Shown one piece after another: positions 7,903 through 17,460 of a stretch of DNA of 64,000 nt. The notes beneath the pieces were generated by a model. That model saw only the letters and a program-made list of their open reading frames with translations, made no database searches and had not been told where the DNA came from. Each line of letters begins with the position of its first letter. The stretch's first letter is position 1. The translations under genes and the position numbers were made by a program. Source of the DNA: Amphibiibacter pelophylacis (GTDB lineage Bacteria > Pseudomonadota > Gammaproteobacteria > Burkholderiales > Burkholderiaceae_C); NCBI RefSeq assembly GCF_037688875.1, contig NZ_JAWDIE010000009.1:1-64000 (forward strand), in the 5' to 3' direction.

Positions 7903-9129
7903 TCAGGGCGAGGTGCAAGGTGACAGTTCTGCAACAATCGCTTGGTACGTCCTGGAAAAGCCGAGGATTCGATTCTGGTGGCGGTCTAGCGCCGAGGGGA
8001 CGTGCGGCAGATCCAAGCTTGACCAGTTGCCGCTCAGCACACGATCCATGCACATCGCAAGATCATCACTGTCGTCAGGAGAGAAGAATAGTGCCTCACC
8101 AGCTGGGCATTGTTCTCGATGCACCGGCAGGTTCGATAGCAGAAGCGGAACACCTACAGCTTTCGCTTCCTCTACCGTTGTGCTCCATCCTTCAAAGTGG
8201 GAAGGGTTAATCACTGCAGACGACTGCAGCATCAACCGGAAGATGTGCTTGTAAGGAATCAGCCCCAGCAGCTTGAATGCATCCTGCAGACCGAGCTCCG
8301 CAATACGATATCGCAATGCTTCGATATGGGCAGGATTGCGGTAGTCCGACAAAGCGCCGCTGCACACAATCTGGGACTGCGGCCAACGCTCGCGTAAACG
8401 AGCCAGTGCCTCGACCGCCAAGCGATGGTTCTTGTGAGCCCAAAACTGATTAGGTAAATAAAAAAATTGATCGGCCAAGCCGTACAGCGACGTAAGGTCC
8501 TCCTCTCCGTTTGCATCCAGATCCGGTCGCATCGAGCAGAACTGAAGCACGCGCGCTTTGTCAAGATGGCTAGGAGAGAATTCCGCGAGGTCGTCACGCG
8601 CAGCGAAGCTGCTGACTATGACAAGATCAGACCGATCCAGAATTGTCTTGAACTGAGAGTCGCGTGACGCAAGCTCACTGGTGCTAAAGAAGTGCGGTAG
8701 ATGCACGTGCTGGAAGTCGGGAATCCAAGCGATCGTGGGCAGGGTTCCCGATTCACGTGGATCACAGTGAGACACCACATCGACACCCTCGCGTACCAGA
8801 GCACGGTTCAGAAAAAGTGTTCTACCAAAGTAACGTTTGCAGAGTCGATCGAGGAACCATGCCGGACTGTATCGATTCATCGCGCTGCATCGAACGAAAG
8901 TCACCGATGCTGGAAAATCAAAGCCCGCAGAATCGATATTACTGCCTATGAATGCTACCGGGCGGATACGGCGATCATGGTCTGCGTCCATTGCACCAAA
9001 GAGCGCGCGGAAGTAGTTCTTGCCTCCGTACCAGTGTTTCCCATCGGAAAAAAACAGGAAGGCAACCACTCTCGGCTGTACGTCACACATCACCGCGCTT
9101 TTGGTTTCGGTCATTGTGCGGCTAATCAT
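7903..9129 (-). CDS. family 4 glycosyltransferase
   Basis: The protein of about 408 residues has a GT-B layout. Its N-terminal half includes DGKHWYGGKNYFRAL and TIAWIPDFQH. Its C-terminal half has FYLPNQFWAHKNHRLAVEAL, KLLGLIPY and the nucleotide-sugar motif HFEGWSTTVEEAKAVG, an E-x7-E-like block. It is a retaining transferase that likely extends the O-unit in the cytoplasm. The start at 9129 (MISRTM) overlaps the stop of the epimerase gene by 8 bases; ATGs at 9147 and 9114 are alternatives. It is the last gene before the insertion-sequence block. Confidence 0.8.
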   Translation of the reverse strand: MISRTMTETKSAVMCDVQPRVVAFLFFSDGKHWYGGKNYFRALFGAMDADHDRRIRPVAFIGSNIDSAGFDFPASVTFVRCSAMNRYSPAWFLDRLCKRYFGRTLFLNRALVREGVDVVSHCDPRESGTLPTIAWIPDFQHVHLPHFFSTSELASRDSQFKTILDRSDLVIVSSFAARDDLAEFSPSHLDKARVLQFCSMRPDLDANGEEDLTSLYGLADQFFYLPNQFWAHKNHRLAVEALARLRERWPQSQIVCSGALSDYRNPAHIEALRYRIAELGLQDAFKLLGLIPYKHIFRLMLQSSAVINPSHFEGWSTTVEEAKAVGVPLLLSNLPVHREQCPAGEALFFSPDDSDDLAMCMDRVLSGNWSSLDLPHVPSALDRHQNRILGFSRTYQAIVAELSPCTSP

Positions 9130-10108
9130 GCCGATCCCCCGCTCCACCAGCTTCAGGCAACGATTTGAACCATGCAGCGTAACGTGCTAGACCATTCTCA
9201 AGCTTCACCTGAGGCGCCCAATTCAGCAAGCGTGTTGCATGGCCGCAGTCTGAGGTGAGACGGCTGGGATTGCCCTTGTGGAGCTCACCGTTGAAGTGAA
9301 TGCCGCCGACGTGTCCATAGGCGCAGGCTAGGCCGTCTAGTAACTGGCGCGTCGTCGCGTGAACAGCACCACCGTTGAAGACCTCGAAAGTCGACTGCAG
9401 CTTGTGGCTCGCAAGCGTAAGCAGAGTTGCGGCATCGTCAACGTGTATCCAGTCGCGCAGTTCGTTGCCCGTGCCAAAAAACTGGTTCTCACCGCGTCTG
9501 AATTTATTGAGTGCATCCCAAAGTAGCTGCTTGCGCAGTCCTTCGCCGTAAACCGAGAAAAGACGCACGATGCTGGAGGCCACTCCGAAGAAGCGGCTGT
9601 AAGATTCACACAGCGCCTCCGCCGCCGCCTTGTGCACACCGTACGGGGAGATGGGCGCACGTAAGTAGTTTTCTGTAACATCAAAGTCACCTTGGTCGCC
9701 ATACACGGCTGCACTCGAGACAAGCACGAAACGGGTGCGACGGGCACCAGTCAGCCGGATCCACTCAAGCGCCGCTGCTGTGCTTTGAGTCGCGCGCTCA
9801 AAGTCTGAAAAGGGGTTAGTGTACGAAAATGATACTGCGCCACTACCACCACAATGCACGATGCTGACTGGCTCCTCATCAGCGGTGACACGATCCAGCG
9901 CCTCAATACTGATGTCAGCCTCGAGCCAACCGGACAGGCCCCATCGGTGCCACTCGTGGTCCGTCCATTGGCCGTGTCCGACACCGAGTACGCGATAGCC
10001 GCGCCTGGCCAAGGCCAGTGCCGTGTGGCGACCAACGAAGCCGGCGGCACCGAGCACTACGGCGGTTGCGGAGCTTACCTCGGGTGATACTAGTTCTCGC
10101 GGACACAT
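9122..10108 (-). CDS. NAD-dependent sugar epimerase/dehydratase
   Basis: This 328-residue extended short-chain dehydrogenase has the NAD motif GAAGFVG at about residues 19-25, the serine of VLVSSAAVYGD, and the catalytic YGVHK. Further on it has RLFSVYGEG and ELRDWIHVDDAA, as in UDP-glucose 4-epimerase-like enzymes. It starts directly after the acyltransferase gene stop. Its substrate is unclear because the two NDP-sugar routes in the locus already appear complete; it may make a third sugar of the repeat unit. The family is certain, the reaction is not. Confidence 0.8.
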   Translation of the reverse strand: MCPRELVSPEVSSATAVVLGAAGFVGRHTALALARRGYRVLGVGHGQWTDHEWHRWGLSGWLEADISIEALDRVTADEEPVSIVHCGGSGAVSFSYTNPFSDFERATQSTAAALEWIRLTGARRTRFVLVSSAAVYGDQGDFDVTENYLRAPISPYGVHKAAAEALCESYSRFFGVASSIVRLFSVYGEGLRKQLLWDALNKFRRGENQFFGTGNELRDWIHVDDAATLLTLASHKLQSTFEVFNGGAVHATTRQLLDGLACAYGHVGGIHFNGELHKGNPSRLTSDCGHATRLLNWAPQVKLENGLARYAAWFKSLPEAGGAGDRHD

Positions 10109-10852
10109 TTAGCATTGCCCCATGTCGCTGCCTGCAGCCAAGTAGGGCATGCGCGGATCTTGGTACTCGCGAATCTGTTTCAAATAGTTGTCAGAATCTG
10201 GGAGTGCCTCTTCATCAAGGGCAGTGAAGTCGGCGCTGCGGACCCAAGTTCGACGAGGGAAACTGTAACGTCGACGCACGGTCGCCGGAAACCCAGCCAC
10301 CTGTGAAAAAGGAGGAATGTCACCTGTGACCAGTGCGCAGGCACCAATAACGCAACCATGACCAATGGTGACGTGACCAAGGACTCGTGCGCCGACACCA
10401 AAAAATGTGTTGTGCCCTACTTTGATAATGTCACTGTCAGTCGTTCCTGTTGTAATACAAGGGCGTAACGGCTCGTTAACGATATGACTGCTGCCTAAAA
10501 AATGGCAGTCGTTTGCCGTAAGCACGTAGTGACCAATTTCGATACGTTTGCCAGAAGAGAAAAAGTTTCTTCGACCAATGAAACAGTGATCGCCGACTTC
10601 GATTGCAAGATCGTCGCCATGTCGATGGTTAACATTTAGCCAGCAGTCCTGGCTCAGCACGCTGTTACTACCGATGCCTACGAATGAGCGGCCTAGTATT
10701 TGAACCGAGTGATGTATGTAAGCCCCTCGACCTACTGATACGCGGCCGTGAGAACGCATTTCAGAAATACGAGTCTGAATTCGAGGAGGGAGTGCGTCAT
10801 GCACATTACGCAGCAAATTCCTAAAAGCTGAGTTAATCATATGGTCACTCAT
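10109..10852 (-). CDS. left-handed beta-helix acyltransferase
   Basis: The 247-residue protein has the hexapeptide-repeat pattern of LbH acyltransferases from about residue 45 to 195, for example SFVGIGSNSV, HCFIGRRNFF and GHVTIGHGCVIGACALV, and ends the fold with VAGFPATV. It likely transfers an acetyl group to a sugar of the O-unit, as WbbJ/WcaF-type proteins do. Its start overlaps the end of wzx by 8 bases and its stop abuts the next epimerase, so it is within the operon. The acceptor cannot be told from sequence. Confidence 0.75.
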   Translation of the reverse strand: MSDHMINSAFRNLLRNVHDALPPRIQTRISEMRSHGRVSVGRGAYIHHSVQILGRSFVGIGSNSVLSQDCWLNVNHRHGDDLAIEVGDHCFIGRRNFFSSGKRIEIGHYVLTANDCHFLGSSHIVNEPLRPCITTGTTDSDIIKVGHNTFFGVGARVLGHVTIGHGCVIGACALVTGDIPPFSQVAGFPATVRRRYSFPRRTWVRSADFTALDEEALPDSDNYLKQIREYQDPRMPYLAAGSDMGQC

Positions 10853-12122
10853 ATTTTTTCATACCGCGAATTAGGTGGAGCGCACAGATATTGCAGATGA
10901 CCATGGGAGATATCGTTAGCAGCAATGCGGCCAATGGGACGGATGCGATTCCTACGCCCAAATTCATGAAGTAAGTGCTCAAGGGTATCATGCATACGAT
11001 TGAAGCTACACCTAATAAAATTTGCAACCGAATTTTTTCAAACGAATTCATGAATACAGCACCAACATAGGCTAACGCTTGAGCCACTGCCAGACCAGCA
11101 ATGGCCAGCGCTTCACGAGTTTCAACCTGAATCCGATGTTGCGTCCAAAGACTAACTATGCTGGGGGCTGCGAACGCTCCGAGTAGTGCGACAGCAAAGA
11201 AAAAACCAGCAATCATGGCCAGATTCCAAAAAATATTCTTCAATAATTTTTCGTTTCTAGCGGCACGCGCCCTTGTAATCTCTGGCCACATGACCCCAAT
11301 TACTACGGAGTAGAGGCTTAAACCCACTTGATACATCTTATTAAGTACGTCGTATCGTGCAACTTCACCAGCGCCCAAATGCTTGAATATCAATATATTA
11401 CCCAAACTATATAGTACTAGTGACGACAACTGCAGCACAAGAAATTCAAGACCCACACTTAAGCGGCCACGAGGAAGACCGGCAATAGAAACGCCGAATA
11501 AGCGACTAAAGGGCAAATGTAACTTACTTAGCGCTAGAGCAAAAACAAGGAGTAACGAGACCAAGTAAAAAAAACTCCATATAAGTGCAAGACTATTTAT
11601 CGATGGAGAGTGATCTATCCAAGCCCAGAATCCAATGCATACAAAAAATGCCCAGCCTCCTGATGCTTGCAGAATAGCTTGTACACCCGTGGCTCGAGCT
11701 CCTTGTAGCACACTGGCACCAAGCATTAGAGGGAGTAGCATCAGTATTGGCAAATAGAGCAGCAGCATCGCGTACGAATTTCTCGGTGCTACATCCCCAA
11801 TCGCTATTGTAAAAATAAAACCAGCAGAGGCTATCAGCCCAACGTAACAAAGCAACCGGAAAAAACCAATGAATTCGAAACGAACCGCTTCGGAATTTGT
11901 GTCATCCAGTGATGCGACGGAATTGCGCATGCTGTTGCCTACGCCTAAATCCAACAGGCTAATAAAAGCGACCAACGACGTCAATGTCACCCATGTGCCA
12001 TATTGCTGAGTACCTAGCATTTGCAGTAGAAGAGGTACAGAGAATATGGAAACCAAAAGCGACACAAGCTTTGCCGCCATCGACCAGACAATGTTTGAGC
12101 GCGCTGACCGAGGATCGATCAT
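10845..12122 (-). CDS. wzx: O-antigen flippase Wzx
   Basis: A protein of about 425 residues with some twelve hydrophobic spans and the N-terminal pattern of polysaccharide transporters: NIVWSMAAKLVSLL, then LLQMLGTQQYGTWVTL and LLDLGVGNSMRN. Wzx flips undecaprenyl-linked O-units to the periplasmic side for Wzy. The start at 12122 (MIDPRSAR) gives a 4-base ATGA overlap with the upstream glycosyltransferase; a further in-frame ATG is at 12146. The coding sequence is richer in A and T than the sugar-pathway genes upstream. Confidence 0.85.
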   Translation of the reverse strand: MIDPRSARSNIVWSMAAKLVSLLVSIFSVPLLLQMLGTQQYGTWVTLTSLVAFISLLDLGVGNSMRNSVASLDDTNSEAVRFEFIGFFRLLCYVGLIASAGFIFTIAIGDVAPRNSYAMLLLYLPILMLLPLMLGASVLQGARATGVQAILQASGGWAFFVCIGFWAWIDHSPSINSLALIWSFFYLVSLLLVFALALSKLHLPFSRLFGVSIAGLPRGRLSVGLEFLVLQLSSLVLYSLGNILIFKHLGAGEVARYDVLNKMYQVGLSLYSVVIGVMWPEITRARAARNEKLLKNIFWNLAMIAGFFFAVALLGAFAAPSIVSLWTQHRIQVETREALAIAGLAVAQALAYVGAVFMNSFEKIRLQILLGVASIVCMIPLSTYFMNLGVGIASVPLAALLLTISPMVICNICALHLIRGMKKYE

Positions 12123-13045
12123 ACAGTGGCCTTCCACAGTCTCCATCGCATCCTCAGAAGTCGTAGGCGGGTCATCAACTTGATGTGACGAGGGGCCTGA
12201 TGTCGTACCAGAAAAAGTTTCGCATTCTCTACCTCACCTTTTTTGCACAGGCTGTTCAGGCCTGTCAACAGGTTTCTGGTATAAATTTCGTCGCGGAAGC
12301 GCTCAATGTTTACTTGCCGCGAAGGAGGCTGGTGTCCAGTCTGCAGCAATTCAGCAATCTTGCTCGTCCATAGTTCAACTTCACTCAGCCACTGATCGGT
12401 AGCTTGACGGGCATGAGTTAACGAACCACTCCAAATGCGGTACTGGCCAATCACAGTCGGCACGAATGCAGTACTACCAAGCAGTGCTGCACGTTGGATT
12501 AATTCGCTGTCAGACGCAGTCAATTCAAAGCGTTCGTCAAACCCCCCGATTCGGTGTAATAAGTCAGTACGGAACAGAACGCCCGGCATACGCGCGTTGA
12601 CTCCAGACTCGAAGTGCAGGAAACCATCTCCAAGTGCACACAACTCTTCTTTCTCGGGAGCCCAGCCTTTCCGTATATTTCCATGTTTGTCTACGAAATC
12701 GCATCCGAAAATAATCATGTCTGTACTAGGATATTTCTCGATTGCTTGGTTAATAGTTTTGAATGCAGTAGGCAAATACAAATCATCATCTGAAGGGATC
12801 AGGACATGTGTTGCATCGTCGGGCACAAGGGAGACTGCGCGGTTCCAGTTAACAAAGATTGGCAACAGTTGGTCTGCATGGTGGATGTTGACGTTGCTTC
12901 CGAAAGGCATCACAAGGCCAACTAAACTTCCGTCGTTATCACTTACGCTGATAGGTATGTGAGCAGGCAAGGAACGCGTCAGCTCCAGCAAAAGTTCAGG
13001 TCGTCGGTAGGTGGGAATCGCAACAGCGATCTTAGTAGGTTTCAT
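12119..13045 (-). CDS. family 2 glycosyltransferase
   Basis: The protein of about 308 residues starts MKPTKIAVAIPTYRRPELLLEL, the usual GT2 opening, followed by ISVSDNDG and the metal-binding block LIPSDDDLYLP. Later it has RIGGFDERFELTASDSELIQRA, the GT2 acceptor-side region. The start at 13045 gives a 4-base ATGA overlap with tyv. In Salmonella D-group loci the genes after tyv include wzx and the tyvelose transferase, so this gene is a reasonable candidate for the dideoxyhexose transferase; that is inference from position only. Confidence 0.8.
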   Translation of the reverse strand: MKPTKIAVAIPTYRRPELLLELTRSLPAHIPISVSDNDGSLVGLVMPFGSNVNIHHADQLLPIFVNWNRAVSLVPDDATHVLIPSDDDLYLPTAFKTINQAIEKYPSTDMIIFGCDFVDKHGNIRKGWAPEKEELCALGDGFLHFESGVNARMPGVLFRTDLLHRIGGFDERFELTASDSELIQRAALLGSTAFVPTVIGQYRIWSGSLTHARQATDQWLSEVELWTSKIAELLQTGHQPPSRQVNIERFRDEIYTRNLLTGLNSLCKKGEVENAKLFLVRHQAPRHIKLMTRLRLLRMRWRLWKATV

Positions 13046-14082
13046 GTCGATTGGCCTCCAAGAACAGACCCTGCCACCCAATCTAGCATACGTGAGACAC
13101 CTTCCTGAGCACTCACCTCGGGGGCCCATCCGGTCAAGTGATGTATCTTCCTGCTGTCTGCCACAAACACGCGCTGATCACTCTCCCGGGGAGGTAGCTT
13201 AGTGTATAGGAGTGTCTGCCCGATCTCAGACCCCAGCAGGCGGAACAGCTCGAGTAATGAGAGGCTGTTAGCAATGCCTCCACCGATGTTGAAAGCGTGA
13301 CCGGCAACAGCATCCACATGCTTCAGCGTACTGAAGTACAGTGAGATCATGTCTTCGCTGTGCAATACGTCACGCACTTGTTTTCCATCGCCGGATACAG
13401 TGAATGGTGTTTGGCGCATACCGGCGCGCGTCTCCGCAGCCATCAGGCAGAACCAACCAATCCAGCCTTGGTCAGCCGTGGCGAACTGTCGACCACCGTA
13501 CATGGAGGAGTGACGAAACACGACAGTCTTTAGACCGAAAATGCGATGGTAGTCACGCAGATACTGATCTGCCGAACCCTTGGAGCAGCCGTAGGGCGAG
13601 TGAAAATCCAGAGGCGTCTCTTCATCGAAGCCATCAGGATGCTCAACGCATACATAACGTGTATCTGTTTCACGGTATTGGTACTGCTCAAGATCGCCGT
13701 AGACCTTGTTGGTTGATGAGTAGATAACAACCGCCTCCGGCGCATGCGCGCGCACAGCTTCAAGCAGGTTAAGTGTGCCCAGTGAGTTGACCTCGAAGTC
13801 CATGCGCGGATCCGCGATAGACGTCGTCATAGCGACCTGACCAGCCAGGTGGAAGATTGAGTCGGGTTTAATGCGCGCGATCACGCGCTGTACGTCGTTT
13901 GCATTCCGTATGTCGCCATGCACGAAGTCAAAGCGGCCTTGTGCGCGGAGCCACTGCAGATTGCTCTGCGAGCCATGCCGACACAAGCTATCAAACACGC
14001 ACAAGTCGATGCCTTGGGATAAGGCATGAGCCGCTAGGTTAGATCCGAGGAAGCCGCATCCACCAGTAATGAGTAATTTCAT
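13042..14082 (-). CDS. tyv: CDP-paratose 2-epimerase
   Basis: This 346-residue enzyme converts CDP-paratose to CDP-tyvelose with bound NAD. It begins MKLLITGGCGFLGSNLA. It carries SSTNKVYGDLEQ, then GFDEETPLDFHSPYGCSKG with the catalytic YxxxK, then VFRHSSMYGGRQFATADQGW, the signature that sets RfbE apart from other epimerases. Its length fits the family. It follows prt with about 50 bases between and overlaps the next gene by 4 bases. With ddhDABC and prt it completes the tyvelose route. Confidence 0.9.
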   Translation of the reverse strand: MKLLITGGCGFLGSNLAAHALSQGIDLCVFDSLCRHGSQSNLQWLRAQGRFDFVHGDIRNANDVQRVIARIKPDSIFHLAGQVAMTTSIADPRMDFEVNSLGTLNLLEAVRAHAPEAVVIYSSTNKVYGDLEQYQYRETDTRYVCVEHPDGFDEETPLDFHSPYGCSKGSADQYLRDYHRIFGLKTVVFRHSSMYGGRQFATADQGWIGWFCLMAAETRAGMRQTPFTVSGDGKQVRDVLHSEDMISLYFSTLKHVDAVAGHAFNIGGGIANSLSLLELFRLLGSEIGQTLLYTKLPPRESDQRVFVADSRKIHHLTGWAPEVSAQEGVSRMLDWVAGSVLGGQST

Positions 14083-14132
14083 GATTAGATCTTGTAATAG
14101 TGTTTGTAGTCAGGTTTGCATGCGTGACAAGC

Positions 14133-15023
14133 TCAACGTCCTGAATTTATTAATTGCCTAATGCCATCAGCCAATGGTACGGTCGGATTCCATCCCAAGC
14201 GACGGAGTCGCGCCGTATCTGCAGCGCAGAGCATGGCTTCATTTGCCCGATATTGCACGGCGCCGAAATCCAAGACCGTTTCCGCACCTGCTAACTGCCG
14301 TACCATTTCCACAAAACTTCGTATCGTGACAGCTTCCCCAGACCCAACGTCGATTGCATCACTCGTAGCGAACTGATCTCGTAGTTCTAAGATACGGTCG
14401 TACGCCTGCACCACATCGTCAATGTGGATGAAGTCCCGCAGTTGCTCTCCTTCGGTCAAAGCGAGGCGTGGCTTGTTTTGGCGACAAGCTTCGATGACCT
14501 GAGTAATGAACTTACTGTCATCGTCGCCAGGTCCGTACATTTGTTGCAGTCGGATGTCGATGAATTTCAGCCGTTGCGGTGTTGACGCAGCGAGTGTTGT
14601 GCCCCAAGCAGAGAACTGACTCTTGCTCAGAGCGTACAGGCTTACTCTTGGTTCCAACACGGTACCTGTGTTTAAGAATAACGTCGGTGGCGTGTCATCA
14701 AGCGACATACGCTCCAGAATTGCCTGTAACAATGAGACGCCAAGGCGTATATTGGCATCCATCACGTCCAGCGCAGACTCGCCTTTGCGTCCATAGGAGC
14801 AGGCCGTGTGCACGATCGCATCTGGCATCGCCTCGCGTACGACGGCCGCAAGCTCGTCAGGCGTGGACGCACGCATCACCTTTACTGCAGCCAGCAGATC
14901 TTGGAGCCGGTCGAGACACGAAGATGGCCTTGCTATCAACGTCAGCTCATGCCCTCGCTCAGCCCAGAAGCGAACAAGAGCACTACCGAGAAAGCCGCTT
15001 GGCCCGGTTAAAAGGATGCGCAT
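14133..15023 (-). CDS. prt: CDP-paratose synthase (RfbS-like)
   Basis: The 296-residue short-chain dehydrogenase would reduce the 4-keto group of CDP-3,6-dideoxy-4-keto-hexose to give CDP-paratose. It has GPSGFLG at the nucleotide site, TACSYGRKGE, SLYALSKSQF with YxxxK, and a C-terminal stretch VGSGEAVTIRSFVEMV then AADTARLRRLGW, which parallels Salmonella RfbS. The related abequose synthase RfbJ is the main alternative. The tyv gene directly downstream needs paratose as substrate, which favours prt. It begins 16 bases after ddhC. Confidence 0.8.
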   Translation of the reverse strand: MRILLTGPSGFLGSALVRFWAERGHELTLIARPSSCLDRLQDLLAAVKVMRASTPDELAAVVREAMPDAIVHTACSYGRKGESALDVMDANIRLGVSLLQAILERMSLDDTPPTLFLNTGTVLEPRVSLYALSKSQFSAWGTTLAASTPQRLKFIDIRLQQMYGPGDDDSKFITQVIEACRQNKPRLALTEGEQLRDFIHIDDVVQAYDRILELRDQFATSDAIDVGSGEAVTIRSFVEMVRQLAGAETVLDFGAVQYRANEAMLCAADTARLRRLGWNPTVPLADGIRQLINSGR

Positions 15024-15039
15024 GGTCGCAGGGGTAAGG

Positions 15040-16392
15040 TTAGAAATTCACGCCGAAGAACTCTTCCAGTTTGCCGGCGATGTAGTCTAACTGCTTCTTG
15101 CCGAGCGCCGGGAATGTACCCAGCCAGAAAGTCTGGTTCATCACGACATCGGTGTTAGTCAACTCGCCGCTGACGCGGTAGTTTCGTCCGGCCATGTAAG
15201 GCTGTTTGGTCAGGTTGCCTGCAAACAGCAGTCGGGTACCGATCTTGTTCTCTTCCAGAAAATTGATTAGGTCTGCACGTTTGATTCCGGCGCTATCCTT
15301 CACGATCAAGGGGAAACCAAACCACGATGGTTCGGAGTTCGGCGTCGCTTCCGGCAGATGCAGAAAATCGGCTACGCTGGCCAATTTGGTCTTCAGGTAA
15401 GCGAAGTTTGCACGTCTCTTTGAGATGAACTCTTCCAAGCGATCCATTTGAGCCAAAGCACAAGCAGCCTGCATGTCGGTGATTTTGAGGTTGTAGCCCA
15501 GGTGGCTGTAGGTGTACTTGTGATCGTAGCCGTCGGGCAGGTCGCCGCCCAGTTCCTTCTTCGTCCAGCAGAAGCGCTTATCGCAGGTGTTGTCCTTGCC
15601 GGGCGGGCAGTAACAGTCGCGGCCCCAGTCGCGGAAGGACTCAGCGATCAGCTTCAGCTCGGGGTTATTGGTGAACACGGCGCCGCCTTCACCCATCGTG
15701 ATGTGGTGTGCTGGGTAGAAGCTCAGCGTGGCGATGTCGCCAAAGGTGCCGACCAGCTGGCCTTTATATGTCGCGCCGAGGGCGTCGCAACAGTCTTCCA
15801 CTAACCACAGGTTGTACTTCTTGCAAAGCCCGGTGACAACGTCCAGGTTGAATGGGTTGCCCAGGCTGTGAGCCAGCATGATGGCTTTGGTCTTGGGCGT
15901 GATGGCTGCTTCGATCTTGTTGGCGTCGATGTTGTGAGTGGCGAGATCTACGTCTACGAAAACAGGTACCGCGCCGAACTGCAAAATCGGGTTGACTGTC
16001 GTCGGGAATCCCGCCGCGACGCCGATGACCTCATCACCTTGCTTTATCGCGCGATCACCAAGCTTAGGGCTTGTCAGCGTTGAGAAGGCTACCAAGTTGG
16101 CTGACGAGCCGGAGTTCACAGTAATCAAGTATTTGACGCCCAAGAATTGAGCCAAGCGTTGCTCGAACATCGCATTGAAGCGGCCAGTAGTGAGCCAGCC
16201 GTCCAACGATGCGTCAACCATCATCTTGAGTTCGCCAGCACCAATCACCTTTCCTGACACTGGCACGGCGGTCTGTCCAGGGACGAAGGGTTTGGGTGCA
16301 TATGCGATATCGGCGTACTGCTGGACCAAATCGCTGATTTGTGTGCGAATCTTGTCAAGTTGTGGTTGAAAATTAACAGGGGTTGTGGTCAT
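15040..16392 (-). CDS. ddhC: CDP-4-keto-6-deoxy-glucose 3-dehydrase (E1)
   Basis: The 450-residue protein (RfbH) removes the 3-hydroxyl using pyridoxamine phosphate and a [2Fe-2S] cluster. It has the aminotransferase fold, but in SFYPAHHITMGEGG the usual PLP lysine is replaced by His229. The cluster ligands are visible as C202-X57-C260-X-C262-X7-C270, exactly the spacing described for the Yersinia E1 enzyme. The gene overlaps the end of ddhB by 4 bases. It works with the DdhD reductase. All key residues seem present, so it should be active. Confidence 0.95.
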   Translation of the reverse strand: MTTTPVNFQPQLDKIRTQISDLVQQYADIAYAPKPFVPGQTAVPVSGKVIGAGELKMMVDASLDGWLTTGRFNAMFEQRLAQFLGVKYLITVNSGSSANLVAFSTLTSPKLGDRAIKQGDEVIGVAAGFPTTVNPILQFGAVPVFVDVDLATHNIDANKIEAAITPKTKAIMLAHSLGNPFNLDVVTGLCKKYNLWLVEDCCDALGATYKGQLVGTFGDIATLSFYPAHHITMGEGGAVFTNNPELKLIAESFRDWGRDCYCPPGKDNTCDKRFCWTKKELGGDLPDGYDHKYTYSHLGYNLKITDMQAACALAQMDRLEEFISKRRANFAYLKTKLASVADFLHLPEATPNSEPSWFGFPLIVKDSAGIKRADLINFLEENKIGTRLLFAGNLTKQPYMAGRNYRVSGELTNTDVVMNQTFWLGTFPALGKKQLDYIAGKLEEFFGVNF

Positions 16393-17453
16393 GAGTCGGC
16401 TCGATATTGGTTAATTTGATTCAGGCAAACAGATCTCATGTCTTGGCCGCTAAGCCAGGCATGATGCCATTCTGTGATGCGCCTTAAAGCGGTCTCTAGG
16501 GACCAACGAGGCGCCCATTGAAGGCGCTGACGCGCCTTTGAAATGTCCAGTTTCAGAAAGCTTGCCTCATGCGGATGTTCACCTGGCTGCAAGGTCCAGG
16601 AGGCGCTATCGCCCCAGGCTTCGCACAGATGTTCAACGATCCATTGCACAGTCCGTGCATCCTCATCGCGAGGCCCGAAGTTCCACCCCTCTGCGTCGGT
16701 TTGGCCATTTGTGTACAAACGTTCAGCGAGCAGCAAGTAGCCAGAAAGCGGCTCTAAAACATGCTGCCATGGGCGTATGGCATGAGGGTTACGAATGAGA
16801 ACCGGCTGTTTATCCTGTAACGCGCGGAGCACATCCGGTATCAAACGGTCCAGCGCCCAGTCACCCCCCCCGACGACGTTGCCCGCCCGGGCCGTGGCCA
16901 TCGCGGTCCCTGCGTCTTTGAGAAAAGACTTGCGATAAGCCGAACTGACCAACTCTGCGCAGCCCTTGCTATTGGAGTAAGGGTCGTGACCTCCCATGGG
17001 CTCATCCTCACGGTAGCCCCAAACCCACTCGCGGTTCTCGTAGCACTTGTCCGTTGTGATGTTGACGATTGCCCTAACCGAGCCAGCGCTGCGTGCCGCC
17101 TCGAGAACGTGCACCGTGCCCATGACGTTGGTGGCGTAGGTTTCAATCGGTTGCTGGTAAGACAGTCGCACCAGTGGTTGCGCAGCCATGTGGATGACGA
17201 TCTCAGGCTTGAAATCATCCATCGCTGATTTGACTGCAACGTAGTCCCGTATGTCGGCGATGTGGTGCTCCATGCCTTCGGCTACACGGGCGACATTGAA
17301 CAGTGCCGGTTCCGTCGGTGGCGTCAATGACAGGCCGCGTAGAGTGGCGCCCATGGACTGCAGCCAGAGGCTTAGCCAGCTACCTTTGAAGCCGGTATGG
17401 CCAGTAAGAAGGACGCGCTTGGCACGCCAAAACTCAGTGTTGGTCTGCTCCAT
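16389..17453 (-). CDS. ddhB: CDP-glucose 4,6-dehydratase
   Basis: This 354-residue enzyme (RfbG) turns CDP-glucose into CDP-4-keto-6-deoxyglucose with bound NAD. The NAD motif GHTGFKGSWLSLWL lies at about residues 18-31. NITTDKCYENREW supplies the Thr-Asp-Lys triad of dehydratases, and DPYSNSKGCAEL carries the catalytic Tyr and Lys. The length fits the family. It lies 7 bases after ddhA and overlaps ddhC by 4 bases, forming the second step of the dideoxyhexose operon. Confidence 0.95.
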   Translation of the reverse strand: MEQTNTEFWRAKRVLLTGHTGFKGSWLSLWLQSMGATLRGLSLTPPTEPALFNVARVAEGMEHHIADIRDYVAVKSAMDDFKPEIVIHMAAQPLVRLSYQQPIETYATNVMGTVHVLEAARSAGSVRAIVNITTDKCYENREWVWGYREDEPMGGHDPYSNSKGCAELVSSAYRKSFLKDAGTAMATARAGNVVGGGDWALDRLIPDVLRALQDKQPVLIRNPHAIRPWQHVLEPLSGYLLLAERLYTNGQTDAEGWNFGPRDEDARTVQWIVEHLCEAWGDSASWTLQPGEHPHEASFLKLDISKARQRLQWAPRWSLETALRRITEWHHAWLSGQDMRSVCLNQINQYRADS

Positions 17454-17460
17454 GGTCAGG

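Noticed and set aside
7862..9168. Several plus-strand frames across the GT4 gene
   Set aside because: They lack family likeness and lie opposite a full-length glycosyltransferase with conserved motifs.
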